From: Sporosarcina sp. Marseille-Q4063 | GTDB lineage: Bacteria; Bacillota; Bacilli; Bacillales_A; Planococcaceae | Length of the DNA: 64,000 nucleotides | Reading direction: 5' to 3' | NCBI RefSeq assembly: GCF_018309085.1 | Contig: NZ_CP070502.1 | Location: forward strand, 930,001 to 994,000 | Made by a program: the position numbers and the translations under genes | Shown: positions 37,209-46,186 of the stretch, one piece after another | How the letters are laid out: each line of letters opens with the position of its first letter | Position numbering within the stretch: position 1 is the first letter of the stretch | Notes under the pieces: model-generated | The model's database searches: none | The model's input: the letters and a program-made list of their open reading frames with translations, nothing else | Told to the model about the DNA's origin: nothing

Positions 37209-38339
37209 TTATCGAATCGCACAGCGGTTTGGCCCAATCTCCATCTCGCGTTGCTTATCATCATCCGGCTTGATTTTCCCCATATTCGTTTCACGAATCT
37301 CTTCATAGGCATTTGGTTGTGGCGGTAAGTTGCCCGTTACCAGCTCTCTAAACTCCGCTTCATCCGTTATGTTCAATCCGTGATTTTCTGCGTATAAATT
37401 TGCCAATGGCTTGGCTACACTGCCATCTTCATTTAACTCCTCTATAATCATAAAGTGAGCAGGTAGTACGATTAAATCATCTGATAGTTCACGGTAACGG
37501 TCATATAATGTTTCTCTTAAATCGCCTACCCAATCCTCAGCCATGCCTGCAAGGTCCGGTCTCCCGATGGAATCGATGAATAGAATATCTCCTGTTAGTA
37601 AATATTTTTCATCGATAACAAACGAAGTTGAACCAATCGTGTGTCCCGGCGAGTAAAGTGCATGAATGTTTAACGCCGTATTACCAATCGTTATCGTTTT
37701 ACCGCCCTCTAATGGCTGATAGTCAAATTGCACTTCAGTTGCATCTTTCGGAGGTAACCAATAAGTTGCATTGGTTTTTTCTGCGATTTCTCTACCTCCT
37801 GAAATATGGTCAGCGTGTAAATGTGTATCAAATACATGCGTGATTTTTGCCCCGATGCTTTTCGCATAATCGAGGTAAATGTCCGTCATACGTGCCGGAT
37901 CAATAATGGCTGCTTCGCCATTAGACACGACCATGTAGGACAAACATCCTTTCCCAAGGCGTACAAATTGGTGAATTTCTCCGCCATTCGGTAAATCCCC
38001 GACTTTTACGTGCTCTAAGTGTTCGCTCCATGCCTTCATGCCGCCTTTCAAATAATAAACGGAAAGCCTTGCATCGGACAACATCTCGGCAACCATAATA
38101 GACGAGCCTTCTTTGGCACATACTACTAATATCTCTTTATTTTTAGGGATTGCGTCCATGATTGCCCCGACACCATCAAGCAAATCAAAGTAAGGTGTAT
38201 TCAGGATTTCAATATTAGCCCCTTCTATTTTCCAATCATTAAAGGCACTTTCATTTCGAACATCCAAAATAAATAATTCTTCTTTATTGATTACTTTTTT
38301 AGCGACCTCTTTAGCGGTCATTGCTGTTACTGACATCAT
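37209..38339 (-). CDS. yrkH: Rhodanese-MBL fusion, persulfide dioxygenase-like
   Basis: A 376-aa fusion. An N-terminal rhodanese (1-110, active loop CAKEGSS, Cys about 74) is followed by a metallo-beta-lactamase of the ETHE1/persulfide dioxygenase type ([39 protein letters not shown]). It is predicted to oxidise glutathione- or low-molecular-weight persulfides to sulfite and move sulfur through the rhodanese. The domain order is the reverse of S. aureus CstB. B. subtilis YrkH has the same layout. AGGAGG precedes the ATG. Confidence 0.9.
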   Translation of the reverse strand: MMSVTAMTAKEVAKKVINKEELFILDVRNESAFNDWKIEGANIEILNTPYFDLLDGVGAIMDAIPKNKEILVVCAKEGSSIMVAEMLSDARLSVYYLKGGMKAWSEHLEHVKVGDLPNGGEIHQFVRLGKGCLSYMVVSNGEAAIIDPARMTDIYLDYAKSIGAKITHVFDTHLHADHISGGREIAEKTNATYWLPPKDATEVQFDYQPLEGGKTITIGNTALNIHALYSPGHTIGSTSFVIDEKYLLTGDILFIDSIGRPDLAGMAEDWVGDLRETLYDRYRELSDDLIVLPAHFMIIEELNEDGSVAKPLANLYAENHGLNITDEAEFRELVTGNLPPQPNAYEEIRETNMGKIKPDDDKQREMEIGPNRCAIR

Positions 38340-38373
38340 GCATACCTCCTATAATTTGTTCCGAGTTTTGATT

Positions 38374-38946
38374 TTAGTTTACTGTTTTATCTGTAGGGCC
38401 TTCCCACTCGCTCATACCCGGAATCACATTAAACACTTTTGTAAAACCTGCAACTGATAATTTTTGCGCTGCCAAATCACTTCGGTTGCCAGTGCGACAA
38501 ACAACGTAAATTTCAGTTTCCTTATTTAATTGATCGACGTAGCCACCCAATTCACCGAGGGGAACCGATTTGGCATTTGGAATATGGTTAAACGCATATT
38601 CAGCTGATTCACGCACATCCAAGATTACTGTGTTGTGGTTCGCCTCTAATTTTTGTTGCAGTTCTTCATTTCGAATGACATTTTGGTGTTTTCTCTCATC
38701 ATTTTCCTCTTCTTCGCTTGCTTTTCGAAGATAATGTTTTAACAAAGTACCTTCTTCTATTGTTCCGAGGTAGTGATGGCCCGTACCCTCCGCCCATGCT
38801 TTTAAATCAGCAGTTGATCCTTTATCCGTTGCTTGAACTTCCAATACTTCTCCGGATTCCAAATTTTTAATTGCCTTTTTGGTTTTAACGATCGGCATCG
38901 GACATGCCAATCCTTTTGCATCCATAATTGAGTTTGTTTGTATCAT
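38374..38946 (-). CDS. yrkF: TusA-rhodanese fusion protein
   Basis: A 190-aa fusion of an N-terminal TusA domain (LDAKGLACPMPIVKTKKAI, Cys about 15) and a C-terminal rhodanese (about 92-190, active loop CRTGNRS). It resembles B. subtilis YrkF and S. aureus CstA in combining a sulfur carrier with a sulfurtransferase. AAGGAGG lies before the ATG, and a CstR-type operator lies in the gap upstream (38968-38986), so it may also have its own promoter. Confidence 0.92.
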   Translation of the reverse strand: MIQTNSIMDAKGLACPMPIVKTKKAIKNLESGEVLEVQATDKGSTADLKAWAEGTGHHYLGTIEEGTLLKHYLRKASEEEENDERKHQNVIRNEELQQKLEANHNTVILDVRESAEYAFNHIPNAKSVPLGELGGYVDQLNKETEIYVVCRTGNRSDLAAQKLSVAGFTKVFNVIPGMSEWEGPTDKTVN

Positions 38947-38967
38947 CGTTTATTCCTCCTTACTGAT

Positions 38968-38986
38968 TTTACCCGCGGGGGTATAT
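38968..38986. promoter_or_regulatory. CstR/CsoR-type operator, internal to the operon
   Basis: TTTACCCGCGGGGGTATAT, between yrkF and the upstream rhodanese gene. It matches the ACCC-N3-GGGGTATA pattern of the two sites upstream of yrkE. Confidence 0.7.
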
Positions 38987-39001
38987 AAAAAGTTAAAAAT
39001 T

Positions 39002-39298
39002 TTATTCTACTGTTCCTTTCCATTCGAGCATGCCGCCAGTCATATTAATCACGTTAAATCCATAATCCTCGAGAAACTTTGCTGCTCTAGCACTTCTTCC
39101 TCCCGAACGACAAACCAGTATATATTCTTTTGATTTATCCAAGTCCTGCATTTTAAATTCTACTAAACCCAAAGGTATATGAAGCGCACCTGGTATTTTA
39201 CCCGCCTGGACTTCATCAACTTCACGCACGTCTATAAGATTTATCGGTGCTTTTTCATTCAATAAAACCTCTACCTCTTTTGTTGATATTTGTTTCAT
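39002..39298 (-). CDS. Single-domain rhodanese
   Basis: A 98-aa sulfurtransferase with DVREVDEVQAGKIPGALHIPLG and the active loop CRSGGRS (Cys about 66). Soluble. GGGAGG precedes the ATG, and the gene starts 16 bases after the TM-rhodanese gene. It is the third of four rhodanese domains in this operon. It probably transfers persulfide sulfur to TusA-like partners. Confidence 0.9.
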   Translation of the reverse strand: MKQISTKEVEVLLNEKAPINLIDVREVDEVQAGKIPGALHIPLGLVEFKMQDLDKSKEYILVCRSGGRSARAAKFLEDYGFNVINMTGGMLEWKGTVE

Positions 39299-39314
39299 AA
39301 TTAAATTTCCTCCC

Positions 39315-39683
39315 TTAGTGGCGCCAAGCGCTCATTCCGCCTTTTACATTGGTAATGTGTTTGAACCCCATCTTCTTCAATACCCTAGTTGCATTGACAC
39401 TTCTCATACCGCTTTGGCAGATTACAAACACTTCCTTATCTACAGATAAGTCATTTGCTTTTATTTGAAGATTAGCTAAAGGAATATTTTTAAACTCCTT
39501 AATGTGATTCGCTTTAAATTCATTGGGCGTGCGGACGTCTATAAATTGCTTATCTTTATTTTTTATTTCGGATTTTAATTCCGTCGTGCTTATATTTCGA
39601 ACCCCTTTAACCGGGGCTAATCGTTGATAGAAAAACCATATAACAACAACCAGTAATAGGATATTTACTAAAGTCCCCAACAT
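39315..39683 (-). CDS. Membrane-anchored rhodanese
   Basis: A 122-aa protein with one N-terminal membrane helix (about 3-20) and a rhodanese domain with DVRTPNEFKANHI and the active loop CQSGMRS (Cys about 92). The ribosome site is weaker (AAAGG about 12 bases from the ATG). It is likely membrane-tethered on the cytoplasmic side, next to DsrE and the soluble rhodanese. Confidence 0.88.
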   Translation of the reverse strand: MLGTLVNILLLVVVIWFFYQRLAPVKGVRNISTTELKSEIKNKDKQFIDVRTPNEFKANHIKEFKNIPLANLQIKANDLSVDKEVFVICQSGMRSVNATRVLKKMGFKHITNVKGGMSAWRH

Positions 39684-39726
39684 GTTAGATCAAAACCTTT
39701 CTGTTTGTAAAATCGTTTTTCTTTGA

Positions 39727-40206
39727 TTAAATAAATAAATTGACATGACCCTCTTGTGCGTCTGCCAGATAGGCAGCCACGCCAGCATATTCGATTCCGT
39801 CCAATAATTCTTCTTGTTGCAATCCTAGTAAATCCATTGTCATCGTACAAGCAATGAGTTTAACTTCTTGCTCCCCTGCCATCTCAATTAATTGAGGCAA
39901 CGTCATCGCATTATGTTTTTTCATGACATGCTTGATCATTTTAGGACCCATTCCAGCAAAATTCATTTTGGATAATCCCATTTTATCAGCACCTCTCGGC
40001 ATCATTTTGCCGAACATTCTCTCGAGAAAGCCCTTCTTTAATATCGATGGCTCATCTTTACGTAGTGCATTTAATCCCCAGAATGTATGGAATATAGTTA
40101 CTTCATGATCATAAGCCGCAGCACCATTCGCAATTATATAAGCAGCCATTGCTTTATCATAGTCACCACTAAACAATATAATTGTGGTCTTTTTCTTTTC
40201 AGTCAT
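39727..40206 (-). CDS. yrkE: DsrE/DsrF-like sulfur carrier (YrkE-like)
   Basis: A 159-aa DsrE/F/H-like protein. The Cys in LIACTMTMDLLGL (about residue 117) is the likely persulfide carrier. It opens with TTIILFSGDYDKAMAAYIIANGAA. It is the first gene of the sulfur operon downstream of the CstR gene, with two operators in its upstream region (40228-40282). AGGAGG lies before the ATG. Confidence 0.9.
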   Translation of the reverse strand: MTEKKKTTIILFSGDYDKAMAAYIIANGAAAYDHEVTIFHTFWGLNALRKDEPSILKKGFLERMFGKMMPRGADKMGLSKMNFAGMGPKMIKHVMKKHNAMTLPQLIEMAGEQEVKLIACTMTMDLLGLQQEELLDGIEYAGVAAYLADAQEGHVNLFI

Positions 40207-40227
40207 TTTTGTTGTCCTCCTTTATTA

Positions 40228-40246
40228 ATTACCCGTGGGGGTATAT
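40228..40246. promoter_or_regulatory. CstR/CsoR-type operator 1 upstream of yrkE
   Basis: ATTACCCGTGGGGGTATAT, a GC-core palindrome with AT arms. It lies 22 bases upstream of the yrkE start and is one of a tandem pair. Confidence 0.75.
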
Positions 40247-40264
40247 TTTAAAGTGAAATAATCC

Positions 40265-40282
40265 GTACCCGCAGGGGTATAC
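40265..40282. promoter_or_regulatory. CstR/CsoR-type operator 2 upstream of yrkE
   Basis: GTACCCGCAGGGGTATAC, a near-perfect palindrome, 37 bases from site 1 (start to start). Confidence 0.75.
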
Positions 40283-40342
40283 ACTATATTAAAAAGAAGC
40301 GTTCGTCAACCCCCGGCTTCCGAGTTTTGATGAACATTATCT

Positions 40343-40603
40343 TTATCTGCTTTTTGTAAGTAGTTCAACCGCTTCTTTGACAAGGTTATCGGTGTCTTCA
40401 CCTTTTTCAACACTTTCCCGAACGCATTGTTCAAGATTGGTACTTACAATAACCCCCATTGTCCGGTCAATTGCGGTACGCGCGGCTGATAATTGTGTGA
40501 CGACATCTCGACAGTCTTTTCCTTGTTCAATCATTCCAAGTACACCTTTAATCTGTCCTTCAATCCTTTTCAACCGATTGATAACATTTTTATCGTATTC
40601 CAT
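40343..40603 (-). CDS. cstR: CstR-type persulfide-sensing repressor (CsoR family)
   Basis: An 86-aa all-helical CsoR-family repressor. It keeps the two cysteines (KDCRDVV and NLEQCVRE), but the residue four before the second Cys is Asn, where the copper sensor CsoR has His. Loss of that His and the sulfur operon beside it point to a persulfide sensor (CstR), forming di- or trisulfide cross-links that release DNA. B. subtilis YrkD is the positional counterpart. GGAGG precedes the ATG. Confidence 0.9.
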   Translation of the reverse strand: MEYDKNVINRLKRIEGQIKGVLGMIEQGKDCRDVVTQLSAARTAIDRTMGVIVSTNLEQCVRESVEKGEDTDNLVKEAVELLTKSR

Positions 40604-40694
40604 CTTCTAACCTCCGTTCTCTTGATTCTTGTCCCAAATATGTTAATCCAAATGGGCAATGAACAATCGTGTTATTTAACTTTCTAAACCTATA

Positions 40695-40714
40695 ATATAC
40701 CCCTCTAGGTATAT
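40695..40714. promoter_or_regulatory. CstR operator upstream of cstR
   Basis: ATATACCCCTCTAGGTATAT, a variant of the operator pattern, about 90 bases before the cstR start. It suggests self-repression. Confidence 0.65.
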
Positions 40715-40826
40715 AGTCAAGTTGAAAGTTTGACTTCTGTCGATCTACCACAATTCCCTGTTTACCTTCCGCCCCTTGCGGCAATACTTTTGAAAGCACT
40801 GTCTTCTATAGTCGGAGGTAAGGAAT

Positions 40827-41333
40827 ATGAAGGTCATACAAATCAAGCAAGCAGATTCGACGAACAAAGTAAAGTTTGCACGCCGTAATCTTTGGTCTGG
40901 CATCTTATTCGGATTGGGTTTTGTCGCTTTTCTTGACGAAACGCTTTTCCACCAATTGCTCCATTGGCATAAGTTTTACGATAAATCGACTGTCGCGGTT
41001 GGGCTTGTTTCCGATGGGCTATTTCACGCATTTAGCTGGTTTGCGACCGTCGGCGGACTCTACCTAGTTGCCGATTTGCGCCGGCGCAATGCACTATGGC
41101 ATAAAATGTGGTGGGGAGGAAAATTGCTTGGCGGCGGGGTTTTCCAATTATATGATGGAACAATCCAGCACAAAGTCATGCAAATCCATCAAATCCGATA
41201 CAATGTGAATATTTTACCGTATGACTTAGTCTGGAATATTTCAGCAGCCATCATGATTTTGGCGGGCATCGGATTAATCATGAAAGCCAAACGCGATCAA
41301 CGTGAAGGAAAAGGAGCATTTTCCCATGCATGA
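40827..41333 (+). CDS. DUF2243 membrane protein
   Basis: A 168-aa protein with four membrane segments and the family pattern GFVAFLDETLFHQLLHWHKFYD (conserved His residues that could bind metal or haem). Cysteine-free. It overlaps the ctaG start by 8 bases, so the two are translationally coupled. This pairing and the membrane His residues suggest a role with cytochrome oxidase assembly, but this is inference. CGGAGG lies before the ATG. Confidence 0.88.
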   Translation: MKVIQIKQADSTNKVKFARRNLWSGILFGLGFVAFLDETLFHQLLHWHKFYDKSTVAVGLVSDGLFHAFSWFATVGGLYLVADLRRRNALWHKMWWGGKLLGGGVFQLYDGTIQHKVMQIHQIRYNVNILPYDLVWNISAAIMILAGIGLIMKAKRDQREGKGAFSHA

Positions 41334-42123
41334 TACTTTGGACAACCACTTTTTTTTTACCGATATATTTTTCGGCATTCCAGCACTTCTTGCGATTGGA
41401 CTTTATATCGGGGCTGTTTTGGTAACAAACCGACAAAAGCGTCTACGTAAATGGCCGTGGCTGCGCACGATTTTCTTTGTTGCAGGTGTATTGCTTGCAG
41501 CTTCCGCATTGGTTGGCGCACTCTCACGTCAATCCCATGCTGATTTTACAGCTCACATGGTAGGTCACTTACTTTTAGGCATGCTCGCCCCGCTTCTCAT
41601 TGCGCTTGCTGCCCCCATGACATTACTATTGCGAACACTTAATGTTAATTTTGCTAGAAAACTTAGCCGGCTATTGAAAAGCCACCCCATCCGTTTCTTT
41701 AGCCACCCAATCGTCGCTTCAATCTTGAACATTGGCGGGTTATGGCTTCTTTATACGACCGATTTATATTCAGTCATGCATACGAACCTATTGCTCCATA
41801 TCGTCGTGCACATTCATGTTTTCGCCGCCGGTTATTTATTCACAATCTCATTGCTTTATATAGATCCTGTTTTTCATCGTTTAAGTTATCAGTACAGAAC
41901 TATCGTCTTTATCCTAGCCCTTGCAGGTCATGGCATCCTGTCAAAATTCATCTATGCGTATCCACCGGAAGGCGTTCCGATAGAACAGGCAAGGATTGGC
42001 GCGATGCTGATGTATTATGGCGGCGATGCGGTTGATTTGTTGTTGATTTTCATCCTATTTAGGCACTGGTATCAATCTGTTCGCCCGAGCAGGGATATGG
42101 TTGTAAATATAGAAGGAATTTAA
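41326..42123 (+). CDS. ctaG: Cytochrome c oxidase assembly factor CtaG
   Basis: A 265-aa caa3-type CtaG with about seven membrane segments and His-rich stretches (HADFTAHMVGHLLLGMLAP, HIVVHIHVFAAGYLFTISL, HGILSKFIYA). The family supports copper insertion or assembly of caa3 oxidase. ATG at 41326 has AAGGAG about 9 bases upstream; an in-frame GTG at 41302 overlaps that site. Second gene of an operon with DUF2243. Terminator follows. Confidence 0.9.
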   Translation: MHDTLDNHFFFTDIFFGIPALLAIGLYIGAVLVTNRQKRLRKWPWLRTIFFVAGVLLAASALVGALSRQSHADFTAHMVGHLLLGMLAPLLIALAAPMTLLLRTLNVNFARKLSRLLKSHPIRFFSHPIVASILNIGGLWLLYTTDLYSVMHTNLLLHIVVHIHVFAAGYLFTISLLYIDPVFHRLSYQYRTIVFILALAGHGILSKFIYAYPPEGVPIEQARIGAMLMYYGGDAVDLLLIFILFRHWYQSVRPSRDMVVNIEGI

Positions 42124-42142
42124 CGATAACAACAATTCATAA

Positions 42143-42182
42143 AAAAACAATCAGCCATTCTCACATAAGGCTGATTGTTTTT
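42143..42182 (+). terminator. Intrinsic terminator
   Basis: AAACAATCAGCC / GGCTGATTGTTT stem with A- and T-tracts. Confidence 0.9.
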
Positions 42183-42221
42183 GATTCAAATGTCATTTGT
42201 TTTCTGAAGGATTTGCGCGAG

Positions 42222-42656
42222 TTAACTGGATTTCAGGTGCCGATTTTCATACAAGCAATCCAAGAGTTTCTGAACAGCAACTTCACCAGCGTGGATCCAT
42301 CTGTTTTTATCAATGATTTTCCCGTCGGTATCAAGCGGTTGTTGGAATTGACTAAACCCGGTTGCATCTAATAATGAACTATCATCACTATCCAGACCTA
42401 CATTTACAACATGCTTGATAACGAATGATGTGCCGAATTCAATTGAAGCGTCATATTCATCAAGTACCCCATCTGTTACGAAAAAAGGAATCCGGATATA
42501 AATTGTTTCTCCCCCTTCTCGGCATAAAATATGATCGAAAAATCCTTTATCATAATCCCAATTTCCGCCTACATGATAACCCAAATCTCGAATACAATCG
42601 CTGACAACTCCAAAAGTTGCCCTTTTCCCTTCAAGTTCTGTTTGCAATTTCAACAT
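42222..42656 (-). CDS. YugN-like family protein
   Basis: A 144-aa protein of the YugN family (GYHVGGNWDYDKGFFDHILC, YIRIPFFVTDGVLDEYDASIEFGTSFVIKH). Function unknown. ATG at 42656 has AAGGAG upstream; the first in-frame codon at 42686 does not. It is a single gene, separated from the next by a terminator. Confidence 0.85.
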   Translation of the reverse strand: MLKLQTELEGKRATFGVVSDCIRDLGYHVGGNWDYDKGFFDHILCREGGETIYIRIPFFVTDGVLDEYDASIEFGTSFVIKHVVNVGLDSDDSSLLDATGFSQFQQPLDTDGKIIDKNRWIHAGEVAVQKLLDCLYENRHLKSS

Positions 42657-42713
42657 ATTTTTCACTCCTTCCCTTGAAGCATTCACTAAAGAGCGGGAAG
42701 AAATACTATTAAA

Positions 42714-42750
42714 AAAGGAAAAGAAGTCGACTTATGTTGTCGACTTCTCT
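42714..42750 (-). terminator. Intrinsic terminator
   Basis: AGAAGTCGAC / GTCGACTTCT stem followed by T-rich sequence on the minus strand. Confidence 0.85.
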
Positions 42751-42772
42751 TCTATCCCTATTCATTGTTTCA

Positions 42773-43168
42773 TCATATTTGGACTTCTTTCAACCATTCC
42801 AGCATCCTGTTTTTTGCATAATCATTTTCAAATTCGTACCATTTATCTCCTATTCCCTGCTCACCTAATTTATCCTTAAATGAACGAAAGGGTTTTCTTC
42901 TATTCAATACGTCCATGAGTTGAACGGTTACAGTAGAATCTTGCATTTCAGCAAATTTGACCATTAAATCATAAGCTTCATCCGTTGTAATCTGTGGAAT
43001 CCTAACTAAAAACTGAACAGCTTCATCATCATCCCAATCGATTTCCGACATCCCGGTTTTCGACTCCGGAGCATCTAAACGAATTTCTTTTGTTTTCGTG
43101 TCTAGAACATAGGATAATTCATAATCAGACTCCAAAAAAACCACAACGAGTTCATCAATAAGTTCCAT
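42773..43168 (-). CDS. UPF0158 family protein
   Basis: About 131 aa. Acidic, alpha-helical UPF0158 pattern (VRIPQITTDEAYDLMVKFAE, FRSFKDKL, WYEFENDYAKNRMLEWL). Function unknown. The start is uncertain: ATG at 43168 gives the best spacing to AAGGTG; 43171 and 43186 are alternatives. Confidence 0.82.
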   Translation of the reverse strand: MELIDELVVVFLESDYELSYVLDTKTKEIRLDAPESKTGMSEIDWDDDEAVQFLVRIPQITTDEAYDLMVKFAEMQDSTVTVQLMDVLNRRKPFRSFKDKLGEQGIGDKWYEFENDYAKNRMLEWLKEVQI

Positions 43169-43310
43169 CATACTCACCTTCTTCATTTAATAGTATAGCC
43201 CTTAATCCGCAAAAACAATGTCATGTACATGCACTAATAATATTATTGTTTACACATTCTCATTAACGGAAATGATTCAACTATACCCATAATACAAAGG
43301 AGCCTAGACA

Positions 43311-43892
43311 ATGACAAATCAAAACCTGGAAATCATCTCTTTTTTTGAAAAATTGGATCGTGGCTTTTACATGGATACACACAAAGAATTCGCACACTTG
43401 GATGAAGCGATTCCAATCGGGCATGAACAAACCATTTCGCAACCTTCCCTCGTGCTCGAAATGACATTGGCACTTAATTTACAACCAGAATCAAAAGTGT
43501 TGGAGATTGGAACAGGTTCAGGCTTTCAAACCGTTCTGCTAGCCGCCTTTTCGAACTCCGTATATACAATTGAACGAATTGAGGCGTTGCACGAACGAGC
43601 TAAAGAAAGATTAAAAGATGCAGGTTTTGCGAATATCCACTTTAAGCTGGACGATGGCAGTACGGGTTGGGAAGAACATGCTCCTTATGACCGCATTATG
43701 GTGACAGCCGCCGCTGCCGAATTGCCACGCGAACTTGTGGAGCAACTAGCCATCGGCGGGAAAATGATAATCCCAGTTGGAACACCCTTTCTACAAGAAC
43801 TCCTGCTGATTGAAAAAGATGAAGACGGTAAGACTCAATCTGAAGTATTGAATGAAGTTAGGTTTGTTCCTTTGAAAGGCAAATATGAATAG
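43311..43892 (+). CDS. pcm: Protein-L-isoaspartate O-methyltransferase
   Basis: A 193-aa class I SAM methyltransferase. Features are IGHEQTISQPSLV, the SAM loop VLEIGTGSGFQT, the acidic YTIERIEALHERA and DDGSTGWEEHAPYDRIMVTAAA. It repairs isoaspartyl residues. AAAGGAG precedes the ATG. The TAG stop uses the first G of repeat copy 1, so this gene ends exactly at the start of a dispersed repeat. Confidence 0.92.
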   Translation: MTNQNLEIISFFEKLDRGFYMDTHKEFAHLDEAIPIGHEQTISQPSLVLEMTLALNLQPESKVLEIGTGSGFQTVLLAAFSNSVYTIERIEALHERAKERLKDAGFANIHFKLDDGSTGWEEHAPYDRIMVTAAAAELPRELVEQLAIGGKMIIPVGTPFLQELLLIEKDEDGKTQSEVLNEVRFVPLKGKYE

Positions 43893-44037
43893 GTACCTGT
43901 GCATGGTGCAATTATGACAATTCACGGGATTGGATAAACAATCATTTAGATATTCACAAAGCGCTATATAGTCGGTTCCTTGTTTTATTTTATGTAATTG
44001 TAGTGAATTAACTGAAAAGTGCCTTGCACAGGTACCT
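43892..44037 (+). repeat. Dispersed 147-bp element, copy 1 (hairpin decayed)
   Basis: Ends GGTACCTGTGC / GCACAGGTACC. It lies between pcm and abgT, both on the plus strand, and its right end is 19 bases from the abgT start. The central hairpin is degraded (TAGATATTCACA / GTCGGTTCCTTG), so the terminator function is probably lost. It is the only copy between two co-directional genes closely spaced in this way. Confidence 0.9.
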
Positions 44038-44056
44038 TTGCGGGAGGAGGGATATT

Positions 44057-45595
44057 GTGAACCGGTTGAAAAAAACTAAATCGATTCGATTGTTGAATTT
44101 TATTGAGGAAAAAGGTAATAAGTTGCCAGACCCGGTTACGATTTTCATCATTTTTACGTTGCTTGTTATTGGCATATCTCATGTGCTTTACATATTGGGG
44201 ATTGGTGTCAGCTTTGAGGGTGTGAACAATGAATCAGGGCAAATTGAGACACTGACTGTAAAGTCGGTTAGTTTGCTTGTTCCTGAGGGTATTGCTTATA
44301 TGTTTTCGAATGTTGTGAAAAACTTTACTTCCTTTGTGGCGCTAGGTCCGGTTCTTGTTGCGATGCTGGGAGTCGGTGTTGCTGAAAAAAGTGGCTATAT
44401 TAGTGCGTTAATGACGAATACTGTTACGAAGGCACCCAAGAAGTTCGTTACGCCTATTGTTGTTCTTATGGGGGTCTTGTCCAATGTCGCTGCTTCGGTT
44501 GGATATGTTGTGCTTGTTCCGCTTGGCGCTATCATCTTTTTGGGATTTAAGCGGCACCCGCTAGCTGGTTTGTCAGCTGCGTTTGCTGGTGTGGCGGGTG
44601 GATATTCCGCTAATCTATTCTTAGGGACGAATGATCCATTGTTAAGTGGGATTACGACAGAAGCCGCTCATATTTTAGATGCTGGATACATTGTGAATCC
44701 GACTGATAACTGGTTTTTCATGTTTGTTTCGACTTTCTTAATCGTCATTATCGGAACACTCGTAACGGACAAACTAATTGAACCGAAGTTGGGGAAATAT
44801 ATTCCCGATCAAGCGATTGAACATCAAAATGTAGTATCCAGTGTAGAGAAAAAAGGGCTCTTATGGGCAAATATTTCAATCCTCGTCACAATCATTGCGA
44901 TCGCTCTACTCGTTCTTCCTGAAAACGGCGTATTACGAGGTGAAGGTGGTAGCCTTATTCAATCGCCATTTATGAGCAGTATAATTTTCATGATGATGCT
45001 CATCTTTCTAATACCGGGTGTCGTGTATGGATTTGTTACGAAAACAATAAAGAACGATAAAGATATCGCACGTTTAATGGCATCTTCGTTGGAGACGATG
45101 TCCGGGTTCATTGTTTTAATTTTCTTTGCAGCACAGTTTGTAGCACTCTTTAATTACACAAATTTAGGCACAATTATTGCTGTCAAAGGCGCGGACTTTT
45201 TACAGTCGATTCATTTGGAAGGTGCCCCTTTACTCGTAGCATTGATTTTCATCACCACGATCATTAACTTATTCATCGCCGCGGATTCCGCAAAATGGGC
45301 GATTATGGCCCCCGTATTTGTTCCCATGTTCATGCAAATGGGGATCGCGCCAGAAGTTACACAGGTCGCTTACCGGGTTGGTGATTCTTCAACAAATATC
45401 ATTTCTCCTTTGATGCCGTTCTTTCCATTAGTTGTCGCTTTTGCACAGCGTTACGGGAAGGAGAACGGCGTAGGGACAGTCATATCGCTTATGCTGCCCT
45501 ATTCAATTATCATATTGATCAGCTGGACAATCTTTTTTGTTATATGGTATGTACTCGGGATTCCGGTTGGTCCGGGAACAAATTTGAACTACTAA
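44057..45595 (+). CDS. AbgT family transporter
   Basis: A 512-aa membrane protein with about 12 segments. AbgT/p-aminobenzoyl-glutamate transporter pattern: EEKGNKLPDPVTIFIIFTLLV, VSLLVPEGIAYM, GVLSNVAASVGYVVLVPLGA, NLFIAADSAKWAIMAPVFVPM and RVGDSSTNIISPLMPFFPLV. Family members move aminobenzoyl-glutamate or export sulfonamide-like compounds. GTG at 44057 follows GGGAGGAGGG; earlier in-frame codons lie in the repeat. Confidence 0.92.
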   Translation: MNRLKKTKSIRLLNFIEEKGNKLPDPVTIFIIFTLLVIGISHVLYILGIGVSFEGVNNESGQIETLTVKSVSLLVPEGIAYMFSNVVKNFTSFVALGPVLVAMLGVGVAEKSGYISALMTNTVTKAPKKFVTPIVVLMGVLSNVAASVGYVVLVPLGAIIFLGFKRHPLAGLSAAFAGVAGGYSANLFLGTNDPLLSGITTEAAHILDAGYIVNPTDNWFFMFVSTFLIVIIGTLVTDKLIEPKLGKYIPDQAIEHQNVVSSVEKKGLLWANISILVTIIAIALLVLPENGVLRGEGGSLIQSPFMSSIIFMMMLIFLIPGVVYGFVTKTIKNDKDIARLMASSLETMSGFIVLIFFAAQFVALFNYTNLGTIIAVKGADFLQSIHLEGAPLLVALIFITTIINLFIAADSAKWAIMAPVFVPMFMQMGIAPEVTQVAYRVGDSSTNIISPLMPFFPLVVAFAQRYGKENGVGTVISLMLPYSIIILISWTIFFVIWYVLGIPVGPGTNLNY

Positions 45596-45611
45596 GAAAG
45601 GGTTGATTGAC

Positions 45612-46037
45612 ATGAAAGTAATTACAACATGGACAGGCGGACGTGCTTTTACCGCTGTTGGAGATTCAGGTTATGATATTAATATGGATGCGACAGAAGC
45701 CTATGGCGGTTTAGGAAAAGGAGCAACCCCTACCGAAATGCTCCTCGGTGCCTTGGCGGGATGTATCGGGATTGATGTTACGATGATTTTGAGACCTCAC
45801 TTGGAAAAAATAACAAAAATCGAAATTATAACGGATGGAACTCGAAAAGAAGAACCGCCTAAAGGTTTTACAGCTATGGAAGTAACTTTTGTGATTGACG
45901 GAGACATCGACAATAAGAAAGTTTGGCGGGCGATTCGGTTAGGGAAAGATAAGTATTGTTCGGTATCGGATTCATTAAAGGCGGATGTTAGTTTTAATTT
46001 GATATTGAACGGGGAGGAATCTCCTGAGTTGGTTTAA
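45612..46037 (+). CDS. OsmC family peroxiredoxin-like protein
   Basis: A 141-aa OsmC/Ohr-fold protein with cysteines GALAGCIGIDVTM (about residue 50) and KDKYCSVSDSL (about 116), the pair typical for peroxide reduction. ATG at 45612 follows AAAGGG; a TTG at 45603 is also in frame. It lies 16 bases after abgT, so probably in one transcript. Role: reduction of organic peroxides. Confidence 0.88.
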   Translation: MKVITTWTGGRAFTAVGDSGYDINMDATEAYGGLGKGATPTEMLLGALAGCIGIDVTMILRPHLEKITKIEIITDGTRKEEPPKGFTAMEVTFVIDGDIDNKKVWRAIRLGKDKYCSVSDSLKADVSFNLILNGEESPELV

Positions 46038-46186
46038 GTAAACATCATTATCCTAACAAATAAGTATGCTACAAATACTTTCAAATGTGCGTTTCAAACA
46101 GAAGTTAATAAATCAACAAAAATATTTATCATCATTTCGGGAACACTATCTCCTGAAGCTTTTTAATAAAAGAGGAGGTAGGAAAA

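Noticed and set aside
40343..40603. Copper-sensing CsoR
   Set aside because: The His ligand is replaced by Asn and the operon encodes sulfur-transfer proteins, not copper transport.
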